A stretch of DNA of 55,821 nt from Bacillota bacterium (GTDB lineage Bacteria; Bacillota; Sulfobacillia; Sulfobacillales; Sulfobacillaceae), in NCBI GenBank assembly GCA_021797825.1, contig JAJZZA010000015.1:1-55821 (forward strand). Direction: 5' to 3'. How positions within the stretch are numbered: position 1 is the stretch's first letter; each line of letters opens with the position of its first letter. The notes beneath the pieces were generated by a model. It was not told the origin of the DNA, ran no database searches, and saw nothing but the letters and a program-made list of their open reading frames with translations. The translations under genes were made by a program, and so were the position numbers. Shown piece after piece: positions 26,300-34,551 of the stretch.

Positions 26300-26640
26300 T
26301 TGACATCCTCCCCATGGATCAATCCGGGGGATTCCCGAACCTCACGGCATCGGGTTCCTGCTGCATGGCGCCACCGCTTCCTTGGGGCTTGCGCCGTCCG
26401 TCCCACAACGCGGGATGGATGAGTGTCCAGTGGTGTCCGGTCCACGGGAGGGTGCTCCCCAGGCTCACCGGGCGTGTCCGGCCCGGTCTGATGCTTTGGA
26501 ACCTACCGATAGCGGCGCAGGACTGGGTTTTCATCCCCCACTGATAATCCGGCAGCTCATTTTAGCATATTTGGCCCTAACCACGAGCTGATAGACCCTT
26601 TCGGGTACGAACGATGCCCAGACGTAAACGCCGGGGTTTT
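26300..26640 (-). mobile_element. IS605-type element ends without tnpB (omega-RNA/right-end remnant)
   Basis: On the minus strand this carries the same right-end blocks as the TnpB relic at 35.4 kb. The blocks are a GAGCACCCTCCCGTGG segment, AAGGAAGCGGTGG, GCAGCAGGAACCCGATGCC, a hairpin around GGGAATCCCCC, and terminal AGGATGTCAAG (26309-26299). No tnpB coding is found. Instead the sequence left of it on that strand (26640-26540) looks like a leader with GCTAAAAT and then GGGGGATGAAAACC. It is probably a deletion derivative with left and right ends joined. Confidence 0.5.
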
Positions 26641-26712
26641 ACGCTCGATTGGGTAACGTTCACAACGTGCGCGATATCTGCTCCGCATTGTCATCAACGG
26701 TCGTTAAGGATT

Positions 26713-26742
26713 CCGGGAATTTGTCCGCGAACAAATTCCCGG
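26713..26742. other. Perfect 12-bp inverted repeat
   Basis: CCGGGAATTTGT (26713-26724) and ACAAATTCCCGG (26731-26742) flank a 6-base loop. No T-run follows on either strand, so it is not a standard terminator. It lies 125 bases before the DeoR operon promoter and may be an operator or RNA hairpin. Confidence 0.5.
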
Positions 26743-26865
26743 CCAAGGGAGCGCGTCCCCGAAACACAGCGAACCTGATGCCTGCAGGTCTTGCGCGGAT
26801 GGGCGTTGGAGATTGTCCAGGACTCGGCCCGCCATTTGTGAATGGGAACAAATATCTAGCAATTA

Positions 26866-26894
26866 TTGAAATATGACTGAAGGTGGATTATAGT
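26866..26894 (+). promoter_or_regulatory. Sigma-A promoter of the deoR-sgcQ-permease-kinase operon
   Basis: -35 TTGAAA (26866-26871), a 17-bp spacer, -10 TATAGT (26889-26894); each box has one mismatch to consensus. It lies 42 bases before the ATG at 26937. The GTGAY repeats start immediately after the -10. Confidence 0.6.
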
Positions 26895-26930
26895 GTGACT
26901 TGTACGTGACGCAACGTGATTGGAAGTGAC
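26895..26930 (+). promoter_or_regulatory. Four helically phased GTGAY repeats (probable operator)
   Basis: GTGAC, GTGAC, GTGAT, GTGAC begin at 26895, 26906, 26916 and 26926, spaced 11, 10 and 10 bases, so all face one side of the helix. They cover the expected transcription start and leader. DeoR-family repressors usually bind short direct repeats at their own promoter, so autoregulation by the next gene is inferred. Confidence 0.55.
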
Positions 26931-26936
26931 CGATAC

Positions 26937-27722
26937 ATGCTCACTAAACGGCGTAAAGAGTTATTGGAATTGCTGCAATCGGAACCGGAAATGTCTATCA
27001 ACGACTTGGTGGACCGTCTCGGCGTGTCTGCCGCAACCGTTCGGCGAGACCTGAATAATCTGTCCTCGCAAGGTCTTATTCAACGATTGCGGGGCGGCGC
27101 TACCATAAGCCACAACCCTTTGGGCATTGAACCGTCCTGGCTCGAGCGTCATCGCGAAAATATTGATAAGAAACGGGCCATTGTCCGATTGGCCCTGGAT
27201 GCCGTGGAAGATGGCCAAGTGGTGGCGTTAGACGTCGGTACCACCACATTGGAACTCGCCAGGTTGTTGCAAATGAGGTCTGACCTGATGGTGTTTACGG
27301 CATCAGTGCCCATTTCGGAGATGCTGGCCAGGGGACGCCCCACCGTCTATTTGGTGGGTGGACGAGTGCGGCCTCGAGAAATGGGGGTTGTCGGGCCCTT
27401 AGCCCGGGACATCATTGGACGGTTTCATTATGATGTGTTTTTTCTGGCGGCGGCCGGCTGGTCTTTGGAACAAGGGTTGATGGATTTTTCGATAGAAGAT
27501 GTGGAGATTAAGCAAGCATTTATGAACTGCTCCAACCAAGTGATTGCGCTCGTGGATTCTACCAAATATGGCAAAACCTCTCTCATGTCGATCGCCCCAT
27601 TAAAAGAAGTCGACATGGTGATTACGGATGACCAGCTGCCTACGGCGGTGCGGGATCAGGTAAGCGAGGTCACCACGCTGCGGTGGGCTGAGGTAGAAAA
27701 CGGCGAAAGGGGATTAGGATGA
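26937..27722 (+). CDS. DeoR-family transcriptional regulator
   Basis: Protein of 261 residues with an N-terminal winged HTH: RRKELLELLQSEPEMSINDLVDRLGVSAATVRRDLNNLSSQGLIQRLRGGA, here cited only as landmarks SINDL, VSAATVRRDL and RLRGGA. The DeoRC sensor domain holds DVGTTTLELA, LVGGRVRP, and C-terminal DSTKYGKTS. It likely represses the operon until a phosphorylated sugar binds. ATG at 26937 gives the family-typical N-terminus; GTG at 26916 lies inside the repeat array and is less likely. The stop overlaps the next gene (ATGA). Confidence 0.9.
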   Translation: MLTKRRKELLELLQSEPEMSINDLVDRLGVSAATVRRDLNNLSSQGLIQRLRGGATISHNPLGIEPSWLERHRENIDKKRAIVRLALDAVEDGQVVALDVGTTTLELARLLQMRSDLMVFTASVPISEMLARGRPTVYLVGGRVRPREMGVVGPLARDIIGRFHYDVFFLAAAGWSLEQGLMDFSIEDVEIKQAFMNCSNQVIALVDSTKYGKTSLMSIAPLKEVDMVITDDQLPTAVRDQVSEVTTLRWAEVENGERGLG

Positions 27723-28546
27723 AGACCGCGTGGATTGCTCAAGTGTTTGATACCGTGAAACCCGTTATCGCGATGGCTCATATCCCGGCTTTGCCGGGCG
27801 CTCCGTTGTATGAAATCAAAGGGGGTATGGAGCCCATAGTCGAACACGTCAAGCGCGATTTAGACGCTTTGCAAGGAGCTGGAGTCGATGGGGTGATGTT
27901 TTGCAACGAAAATGACCGTCCCTACCAGTTTACCGCGCAAGCCAGCACAATTGCCGCCATGGCGTATGTCATCGGTCGTGTTAAGTCGGGGATCTCCGTC
28001 CCCTTTGGGGTCGACATTTTATGGGATCCGGTGTCCGCGGTGGCACTCGCCCATTCCGTGGGTGCGCGTTTTGTGCGCGAAGTGTTTACGGGCGTTTACG
28101 AAAGCGACATGGGCTTATGGCATAGTCGCGCGGCGGAAGCCGTCCGGCTCCGTGCGCAATTGGGCGCGGCTGAAGACATTCGCTTGCTGTTCAACGTATC
28201 GGCTGAGTTTGCTTCGCCGTTTGGCCGCCGCTCGATTGCGGAAATCGCGCAGTCTGTGGCGTTTTCGAGTCTGCCGGACGGTATTTGCGTATCAGGGCCG
28301 ATGACCGGCAGCCCCGTGGCTGCCAGTGAGTTAGAACGTGTGACCAGCCTGCTTGAGGACACGCCGGTATTCGTCAACACCGGCGTTCGCCGGGACAACG
28401 TGGAGAAATATTTGGCGGTGGCGGATGGCGCCATTGTCGGCACCGCGTTGAAGTACGAAGGCAAGACCTTTAATGCGGTCGATGCGGATCGCGCAAAACA
28501 ATTAATGGTTCAGGTCAAAAATCTTCGACTTCAGTTAGCGACTTAA
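27719..28546 (+). CDS. BtpA/SgcQ family (beta/alpha)8 protein
   Basis: Protein of 275 residues starting KPVIAMAHIPALPGAPLY, the hallmark of the BtpA family (GM-HL-PLPGSP). It also has CNENDRPYQF, PFGVDILWDPVSAVALA, GARFVREVFTGVYESDMG and GTALKYEG. In enterobacteria the homologue SgcQ sits in a sugar-catabolism cluster; in cyanobacteria BtpA affects photosystem I assembly. The enzymatic reaction is not established as far as I know. Here it is second in a catabolic operon, which favours a sugar-phosphate or related substrate. Confidence 0.87.
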   Translation: MKTAWIAQVFDTVKPVIAMAHIPALPGAPLYEIKGGMEPIVEHVKRDLDALQGAGVDGVMFCNENDRPYQFTAQASTIAAMAYVIGRVKSGISVPFGVDILWDPVSAVALAHSVGARFVREVFTGVYESDMGLWHSRAAEAVRLRAQLGAAEDIRLLFNVSAEFASPFGRRSIAEIAQSVAFSSLPDGICVSGPMTGSPVAASELERVTSLLEDTPVFVNTGVRRDNVEKYLAVADGAIVGTALKYEGKTFNAVDADRAKQLMVQVKNLRLQLAT

Positions 28547-28577
28547 TTTCCCTGATTAGAAAGGAGAGTCGTAGCAT

Positions 28578-30158
28578 ATGGCGCAGTCCAAAGAGTTGTT
28601 CGTCCGAAATGCCACGGGTCTGGTACGCGAATTGTCACCTTTTGATGCGTTTAATTTGGTGTTTTCGGCGGTTTTAATCCCGGTTGGGATTTCGGAAGCG
28701 CTGGGGTTTTCGCCGGCTGTTTTTGCTGGAGCTAACGTAGCGGTCTCCTTTATTATCGCCGCCGTATTAATGGTGGCATTCGGCGCCGTTTACCTATACT
28801 TTACCAACCTGATGCCACGTTCTGGCGGGGACTACGTGTGGGTGAGCCGCACGCTGAGCCCGGGCATCGGGTTTGTGACCAATGCCGCGCTAACCTTCGT
28901 ATTCCTGACTTGGGTTTCGTTTAACTTTACCACGATGATTAGTTATTTCGGGCCTGCGGTATTTTACCTGTGGGGTCTGCCAAGCAGCATCATTACCACG
29001 ATGTCTCGCCCGGGTTGGGAATTCGGCATTGCTACCGTCCTGACCGCGCTGTTCACGCTGCTGATGATTACCGGGGTCAGGCGCGTGGCTCGCTACATGC
29101 GGTGGATGTTTTGGTTCGTGTGGATCGGCATGGGAGTGTGGTTGGTAGGGATGGCGATAACCCCGGCGTCGGTTTTTCAAACCCGTTTGGCGACAGCAAC
29201 CGGCCACAGTGCCGCGAGCATCATTGCCATCGCGCACCATATGGGGTCCACCCCAGGCAGTGGCATCAATTGGATGATGACGCTTTTTGCCATGGTCTAT
29301 GCCTTCCAAGTGTATACGGGATTTCAATGGACCGGGTATTTTGCCGGAGAGGTGAAGAATGTGCGCAAGACCGCGGTGACCTCGATTATGGGAGGCCTGC
29401 TGGTTTCGGCCATTTTGTACACCGTCGGGACCTTGCTGGTGTTTCATTCCACGGGCTACAACCTGTACAACGCGCTGGCTTACATCGGATTCAACGATGC
29501 GGCCAAACTGCCCGCTAACGTGCCCTATGTTTTACCAGCCCTGGTGCGATTTTTTTCGTTACCCGCTTTCCTGCGTGACTATATTGGACTTAGTTTCATT
29601 CTGGCGATATTCTGGTGGACCCCAACCGGGTTCCTGCTGGGCACCAGAAATCTCTTCGCCTGGGCTTTTGACCGGTTGCTGCCGGAATCATTGGCCGAGG
29701 TTTCCGAACGCTTTCACACCCCGGTTAAAGCGACCATCGTGATTGGCCTCGTGGTCGAACTGATCAACGTGGCCAACGTCTATATGGGCCTGTCGGAATT
29801 CCTGATTAACATCATTGCGGTTATGGCGGCAGCCTTTATTGTGGTGAGCATTAGCGCCATCGTATTCCCTTACCGGCGCCGCGACCTGTTTGATGAGGCT
29901 TCGCAGATGGTGCAGCGCAAGGTGTTGGGGATACCACTTTTGACCTTGTCGGGCGTCATTGGCCTGCTGATTTGGGTGGCGGTGTTGCTGATTGCTTTGA
30001 CCACGCCATATTTTGGACTCAGCACCAAGCCGATTCCCATGGTCGAAGCCTTTATTGTGCCTATTGTCGCCATGGTTTACTACCTCATGATGTCGGCCTA
30101 TCGGAAGCGGGAAGGGTTTGACTTGTCCGTGTCATTTAAGGCGATTCCGCCAGAATAG
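28578..30158 (+). CDS. APC-superfamily permease (amino acid/polyamine type)
   Basis: Membrane protein of 526 residues with about 12 hydrophobic helices. It opens with an N-terminal RELSPFDAFNLVFSAVL segment and the small-residue helix AANVAVSFIIAAVLM-like stretch, followed by MPRSGGDYVWVSRTL. The PRSGGDYVW-type motif after helix 2 is typical of the APC family. A ribosome site AAAGGAGAG precedes the ATG. It is probably the importer for the operon substrate. An APC permease beside an FGGY sugar kinase is unusual, so the substrate may be amino- or nucleoside-like. Confidence 0.87.
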   Translation: MAQSKELFVRNATGLVRELSPFDAFNLVFSAVLIPVGISEALGFSPAVFAGANVAVSFIIAAVLMVAFGAVYLYFTNLMPRSGGDYVWVSRTLSPGIGFVTNAALTFVFLTWVSFNFTTMISYFGPAVFYLWGLPSSIITTMSRPGWEFGIATVLTALFTLLMITGVRRVARYMRWMFWFVWIGMGVWLVGMAITPASVFQTRLATATGHSAASIIAIAHHMGSTPGSGINWMMTLFAMVYAFQVYTGFQWTGYFAGEVKNVRKTAVTSIMGGLLVSAILYTVGTLLVFHSTGYNLYNALAYIGFNDAAKLPANVPYVLPALVRFFSLPAFLRDYIGLSFILAIFWWTPTGFLLGTRNLFAWAFDRLLPESLAEVSERFHTPVKATIVIGLVVELINVANVYMGLSEFLINIIAVMAAAFIVVSISAIVFPYRRRDLFDEASQMVQRKVLGIPLLTLSGVIGLLIWVAVLLIALTTPYFGLSTKPIPMVEAFIVPIVAMVYYLMMSAYRKREGFDLSVSFKAIPPE

Positions 30159-30184
30159 GCATTTCGGCAGAGGGGAGACGGGCT

Positions 30185-30922
30185 ATGGAGTTAGTCGAAC
30201 GGGCCAAACGGATTGTCGCCGATGCCGAAGGGAAAGGCATTCACGCCAGGTTGCTGGGAGGGCTGGCTCTCTATTTGCTCGCTCCGTCAGCCCAAAGCCA
30301 TGTCGCCTTACGGCGTGCCTACAAGGATGTTGACCTTGTGGTGCCTCGCCAGGATGGGGGAAAGCTCACCCCCATCCTGGCCGATGCGGGGTTTGCGCCC
30401 GACCGCCGCTTTAATGCATTGCATGGAGAGACCCGACTGTTATACGCGGATCGGGATGACCCGGGACTGCAAGTGGACGTCTTTGTAGGCGTATTTGAAC
30501 AATGTCACAAACTTGATTTGCTGGTGGGCGCGGAACGCATGGCCTATACCATTACCCCGAGCCAACTGCTCTTGACCAAACTGCAGATTGTGCAACTGAA
30601 CGAAAAAGACCTCAAAGATCTCGTCACGATGTTTCTGGACTGGTCGCTTGGCGAGGACGACAAGGGATTGAATCGGACAACGTTATCGCGGGTGTTCGGC
30701 CATGATTGGGGGCTTTTTACCACAGCCTCCGATAACTTGGACCAGGTTGATAAACACGCGGGGGATTATCTGTCCGATGCAGAATTGACGACAGTATCCG
30801 AACACAGCCAAGCCATGCGGACTTTGATGGCTTCGGTGCCGAAATCGCTGCGCTTTCGAATGCGGGAGAAAATTGGACGCAAGTTACCGTGGTATGAGAC
30901 TCCGGAGGAGGTTCGACGATGA
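30185..30922 (+). CDS. Nucleotidyltransferase-fold protein (tentative)
   Basis: Protein of 245 residues. LLGGLALYL (about 20-28) followed by YKDVDLVVP (about 44-52) resembles the helix-turn and Asp-x-Asp metal motif of minimal nucleotidyltransferases (AbiEii/MNT type, G-G-x-A...D-D-L). FVGVFEQCHKLDL could hold a third acid. The C-terminal half is helical. The ribosome site GAGGGGAGA is close. The stop overlaps the metallophosphoesterase start, tying the two together. The fold is suggested by motif only; activity is unproven. Confidence 0.6.
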   Translation: MELVERAKRIVADAEGKGIHARLLGGLALYLLAPSAQSHVALRRAYKDVDLVVPRQDGGKLTPILADAGFAPDRRFNALHGETRLLYADRDDPGLQVDVFVGVFEQCHKLDLLVGAERMAYTITPSQLLLTKLQIVQLNEKDLKDLVTMFLDWSLGEDDKGLNRTTLSRVFGHDWGLFTTASDNLDQVDKHAGDYLSDAELTTVSEHSQAMRTLMASVPKSLRFRMREKIGRKLPWYETPEEVRR

Positions 30923-31899
30923 AATGGTTTCAAAAGCGTCCAGCTGGCAAAAGCCTGAAAATTTTCTTCGCCACCGATATTCACGGGTCCGATCGCTGTT
31001 TTAGAAAATTCATCAACGCCGCCGAGTTTTACGGAGCCAATGTCTTGATCTTGGGCGGCGACATTACCGGCAAAGTGGTGGTGCCTATCACCAAGACGTC
31101 TGGGGGCCTCTACCGCGCCACGGTGCATCATCAGCTGCAAGAGGTATCCGAGCGCGAACTGCCCCAACTCTTTAAGGAAATCCGCAGCAATGGCTTTTAT
31201 TACTACGTGACGACCCGGGATGAAATGGAATTTCTCAGTCAACATCCTGCGGCGCGGGAAGAGATGTTTCACCGGGTGATCAAAGACAGCCTGGCCGCGT
31301 GGTTTGAATTGGCCGAGGAACGCCTAAAGGGGACCGGCGTGCAAGTCTTTGTGTCACCCGGCAATGACGATGACGATTCTGTCGTGTCGGCGATCAATGC
31401 GGGGCCCTTTGTGGTTAATCCCGATGAAACGGTAAGAGAAATTGCAGAGGGTGTCTGGATGCTGTCGTTTGGCTGGAGCAATCGCACTCCCTGGGACTCT
31501 CCCCGCGAATTGGATGACAACGCAATCGGCCAGAGATTGGAGCATTTGGTGCGGCAAATGCCGGGTTTTGAGCACGCCATCTTTAACATCCATGTGCCGC
31601 CGTATAACACCCCGCTGGACAAAGCGCCGCAATTGACGGCCGATTTAAAGCCGGTGGTGGAGGCCGGCGAGGTGCAAATGACTAGTGTGGGCAGTGTTGC
31701 GGTCAGGGATTTCATCTTAAAATATCAGCCGCTGTTGGGATTGCATGGCCACATTCATGAATCGGCGGGCATTACCAAATTGGGCCGCACCACGTGCATC
31801 AACCCGGGATCGGAATATTCCGACGGAACCTTAAAAGGCGCCTTGGTGACCATCGATATGGCCAAGGGAAGCGTGATGCGCCAACTGATTGCGGGATAG
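30919..31899 (+). CDS. Calcineurin-type metallophosphoesterase
   Basis: Protein of 326 residues with the five metallophosphoesterase motifs: ATDIHGS (D-x-H, about 18), LGGDITG (GD, about 46), SPGNDDDD (GN-D, about 150), NIHVPPY (His, about 222) and GLHGHIHES (GH-x-H, about 275). It has a helical insert between motifs II and III. It would hydrolyse a phosphomonoester or diester. It starts in an ATGA overlap with the preceding NTase-like gene and is followed by an FGGY kinase. The substrate is unknown. Confidence 0.87.
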   Translation: MKWFQKRPAGKSLKIFFATDIHGSDRCFRKFINAAEFYGANVLILGGDITGKVVVPITKTSGGLYRATVHHQLQEVSERELPQLFKEIRSNGFYYYVTTRDEMEFLSQHPAAREEMFHRVIKDSLAAWFELAEERLKGTGVQVFVSPGNDDDDSVVSAINAGPFVVNPDETVREIAEGVWMLSFGWSNRTPWDSPRELDDNAIGQRLEHLVRQMPGFEHAIFNIHVPPYNTPLDKAPQLTADLKPVVEAGEVQMTSVGSVAVRDFILKYQPLLGLHGHIHESAGITKLGRTTCINPGSEYSDGTLKGALVTIDMAKGSVMRQLIAG

Positions 31900-31903
31900 G
31901 ACG

Positions 31904-33385
31904 ATGTCGATGAACTGGGTGATGGGAATCGACATTGGCACTACCGCAGTCAAAGCCTTAATCCTGGATGTGGCGTCCGGACGATATATGGCGTCTAGCA
32001 GCGAAGAATATCCGTTGTTCAGCGAGCATGCCGGATGGGCCGAGGCGGATCCGGACGCTTGGGTTCAGCACATGAACCAGGCGGTCGGGAGATTGCAGTC
32101 CTCTTTTCCGCAAGAGGTTAAAGAGGTCCGCGCCCTGGCCGTGTGCGGGATGGTGCCGGCCGTCGTGCTGTTAGATGAGAACAATCGGCCCGTGCGGCGA
32201 TCAATTCAACAAAGCGACGGCCGGACTGGCCAAGAATTAGCCGAAGTTCGCCGGGTGATGGACGTGGATGCTTTGTACCGCCAGACAGGCAGCATGTTAA
32301 ACCAACAACATGTGCTGCCGAAACTGCTTTGGCTTAAAACACATGAACCGGAGATCTGGCCGCGAATTAAGCAGGTTGTGGGCAGTTATGACTACATTCG
32401 CGGTCTGTTAACCGGAAATTTTGGCGTGGAATCCAATTGGGCCGTGGAAAGCGGGTGTTTTGACTTCAGCCGGCAGAGCTGGATGGACGGCTATCTCCAA
32501 CTGTTCGGAATACCTGCGAATTGGTTTGGCGCGGTCGGAGAGGCGCAAGATGTGGCGGGCTATTTGGAAGCTCGGACCGCAGAACGGTGGGGTATGCGGG
32601 CCAAGATTCCGGTGATGTACGGGAGCGCGGACCATGTCGCCTCGGCACTGGCCGCCGGGGTGCAAGAGTCGGGAGATTTGCTGATAAAATTTGGTGGGGC
32701 GGGGGACATCTTGTATTGCACCTCGGAGCCGGTGTTTCATCCGCAGCTATATTTCGACAAGCACGACGTGCCCGGAAAATATTTGCTAAATGGATGCATG
32801 GCCGCTAGCGGTTCGTTAGTCCGGTGGTTTTTAGATCGGATAAAAGCCCCCGATTCGCTGTTGCCTCAACTAGATCGCCAGGCAGCTGAAATCCCCCCGG
32901 GTAGTGATGGCCTGGTGATTCTTCCCTACTTTCTGGGCGAGAAAACGCCGATCTTGAATCCGTCGGCGCGGGGCATGGTATTTGGACTAATGCTCCATCA
33001 TACCGACGCCCATTTGTTCCGGGCCGTGCTGGAAAGTGTCATCTACGGTTTTCGTCATCATGTCGACGTAATCGCCGAGGCGGGATATTCTATCAACCGG
33101 GTGTTTGCCACCAACGGTGGGGCCAAGTCCGCACTGTGGCGGCAAATTGCGGCCGATGCGCTGCAAGTCCCCCTACTCGCCTTTCCCCAACATCCGGGCA
33201 GCGCCATGGGTGCGGCCATTGTGGCCGCGATGGGTGCCGGACAGTTTCCCCATCGCCCGGTATTGGAGGTCTTAGAGACCCAACGCGTGTGGCATGAACC
33301 CAATCCTGCCGCCAAAGCCAGGTATGACCGAGGATATTTCAAGTATCGCGCGTTGTATGAAAAAACCAAAGATCTGCTGGATTGA
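31904..33385 (+). CDS. FGGY-family carbohydrate kinase
   Basis: Kinase of about 493 residues. The N-terminal phosphate loop is MGIDIGTTAVKALILD, then QQSDGRTGQE, a GSADHVASALAAGV substrate-domain segment, an adenosine region FATNGGAKSALWRQIAADALQVP, and AMGAAIVAA near the end. The layout matches xylulokinase/LsrK-type FGGY kinases. It phosphorylates a sugar or polyol-like compound. ATG at 31904 follows GGGATAGGA; an ATG two codons later is equally possible. It sits between the phosphoesterase and a polyol-type SDR. Confidence 0.9.
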   Translation: MSMNWVMGIDIGTTAVKALILDVASGRYMASSSEEYPLFSEHAGWAEADPDAWVQHMNQAVGRLQSSFPQEVKEVRALAVCGMVPAVVLLDENNRPVRRSIQQSDGRTGQELAEVRRVMDVDALYRQTGSMLNQQHVLPKLLWLKTHEPEIWPRIKQVVGSYDYIRGLLTGNFGVESNWAVESGCFDFSRQSWMDGYLQLFGIPANWFGAVGEAQDVAGYLEARTAERWGMRAKIPVMYGSADHVASALAAGVQESGDLLIKFGGAGDILYCTSEPVFHPQLYFDKHDVPGKYLLNGCMAASGSLVRWFLDRIKAPDSLLPQLDRQAAEIPPGSDGLVILPYFLGEKTPILNPSARGMVFGLMLHHTDAHLFRAVLESVIYGFRHHVDVIAEAGYSINRVFATNGGAKSALWRQIAADALQVPLLAFPQHPGSAMGAAIVAAMGAGQFPHRPVLEVLETQRVWHEPNPAAKARYDRGYFKYRALYEKTKDLLD

Positions 33386-33414
33386 CGCAAGTTTGACACG
33401 GGAGGGCATAGGGA

Positions 33415-34170
33415 ATGATGAAGGGTCGAGGCGTTGCCATCATCACGGGAGGCTCACAAGGCATCGGCGAAGCAATTGCCCGTCGATTGCATGGCGACGG
33501 CTATACGGTTGCCGTGATGGACCTTTCGATGCCGCAGCAACTGATGCGTGAGGACGTGGTCAAGCATTTCCGGCAGACCGATGTGACATCGGCCGACAGC
33601 GTGGAAACGGCAGTGCAGGAAATCCTCTCCACGTATGGGGCGATTGATGTGTTGTGCAATAACGCGGGGGTTTCCAGCATGCAGAGAGTGGTGGACATGA
33701 CGGAGGCGGAATGGGATTTCAATTTTGATGTGAACGCCAAAGGGGTTTTCTTGATGACCCGCGCCGTGCTGCCCACCATGATCCGGCAAAGGCGGGGGAT
33801 TATCGTCAATACCGCCTCGATGGCGGGAGTCAAAGGAGTTCCGCTCCTGGCGCATTACGCGGCTTCCAAATGGGCGGTGATTGGGTTTACCAAGAGCGTG
33901 GCCTTGGAGGTGGCGCAGTATGACATTCGCGTCAACGCCGTCTGCCCGGGATTCGTGAAGACCTCGATGCAAGCACGGGAATTGCAATGGGAAGGGCAAC
34001 TAAGGGGCATGAAGCCGTCAGAGGTTTTTGACGAGTACATCCGCTTGACCCCGCTAAAACGCATCCAGGTTCCGGAAGATGTGGCCAAAGTGGTAGGGTT
34101 TTTGGTGGGAGACGATGCCGCCTTTATCACCGGGGAAGCCATCAATGTCACGGGTGGAGCCAATCTCTAA
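33415..34170 (+). CDS. SDR, polyol/sorbitol dehydrogenase-like
   Basis: SDR of 251 residues. TGGSQGIGEAIA (about 10-21), CNNAGVSS, the catalytic triad in NTASMAGV...HYAASK, and the end GEAINVTGGANL. The subgroup resembles diacetyl reductase and sorbitol/glucitol dehydrogenases (GIGxAIA, Y-AASKWAVIGFTK). It is last in the operon, 30 bases after the kinase, with GGGAGGGCATAGGG upstream of the ATG. It probably oxidises or reduces the operon sugar. Confidence 0.88.
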   Translation: MMKGRGVAIITGGSQGIGEAIARRLHGDGYTVAVMDLSMPQQLMREDVVKHFRQTDVTSADSVETAVQEILSTYGAIDVLCNNAGVSSMQRVVDMTEAEWDFNFDVNAKGVFLMTRAVLPTMIRQRRGIIVNTASMAGVKGVPLLAHYAASKWAVIGFTKSVALEVAQYDIRVNAVCPGFVKTSMQARELQWEGQLRGMKPSEVFDEYIRLTPLKRIQVPEDVAKVVGFLVGDDAAFITGEAINVTGGANL

Positions 34171-34551
34171 CGGGCAACGGCGACGTGCCGCGGTATCGCG
34201 TCATGGGTGGTGCGGGCTCCGCTCGGCGGCACCAAAACGGAAGAAGCGCTGCGCGCGCGCCACGGCGGTTGACCCGGGCGGGCAAACGGACGTCGGGATA
34301 ACCCCCTGTTGAGCGGACGAGGGTCCGCCTGTTGGGCCCCTCCCGGGCGGGTCGGGTGCGCAACCATGAAACGACCCTCATCCGCCTGGCGCGCGCCTGG
34401 TTTGCGGCGGATGGTTCAAGGTGGCCTTGCAGCCATTTCATGACGGCAAGTTTCCGGGTTTTTTCGTGGGTTTGCAACTCCGCCCAGGTTGCGGTTTTTC
34501 TGAGACGGCCCATTTTATCCTGCGGCGCCGCACCCGATTTGCCAGAGCGGC
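34171..34551. other. Convergent intergenic region
   Basis: About 380 GC-rich bases between the SDR and the class II aldolase gene, which face each other. A minus-strand frame from ATG 34512 (MGRLRKTATWAELQTHEKTR...) is open for about 120 codons but has a weak AGGATA ribosome site and no recognised family. I treat it as unproven. Confidence 0.25.

Noticed and set aside
34148-34512. Minus-strand frame MGRLRKTATWAELQTHEKTR as a gene behind the class II aldolase
   Set aside because: Weak ribosome site, no family, GC-rich strand where long frames arise by chance.
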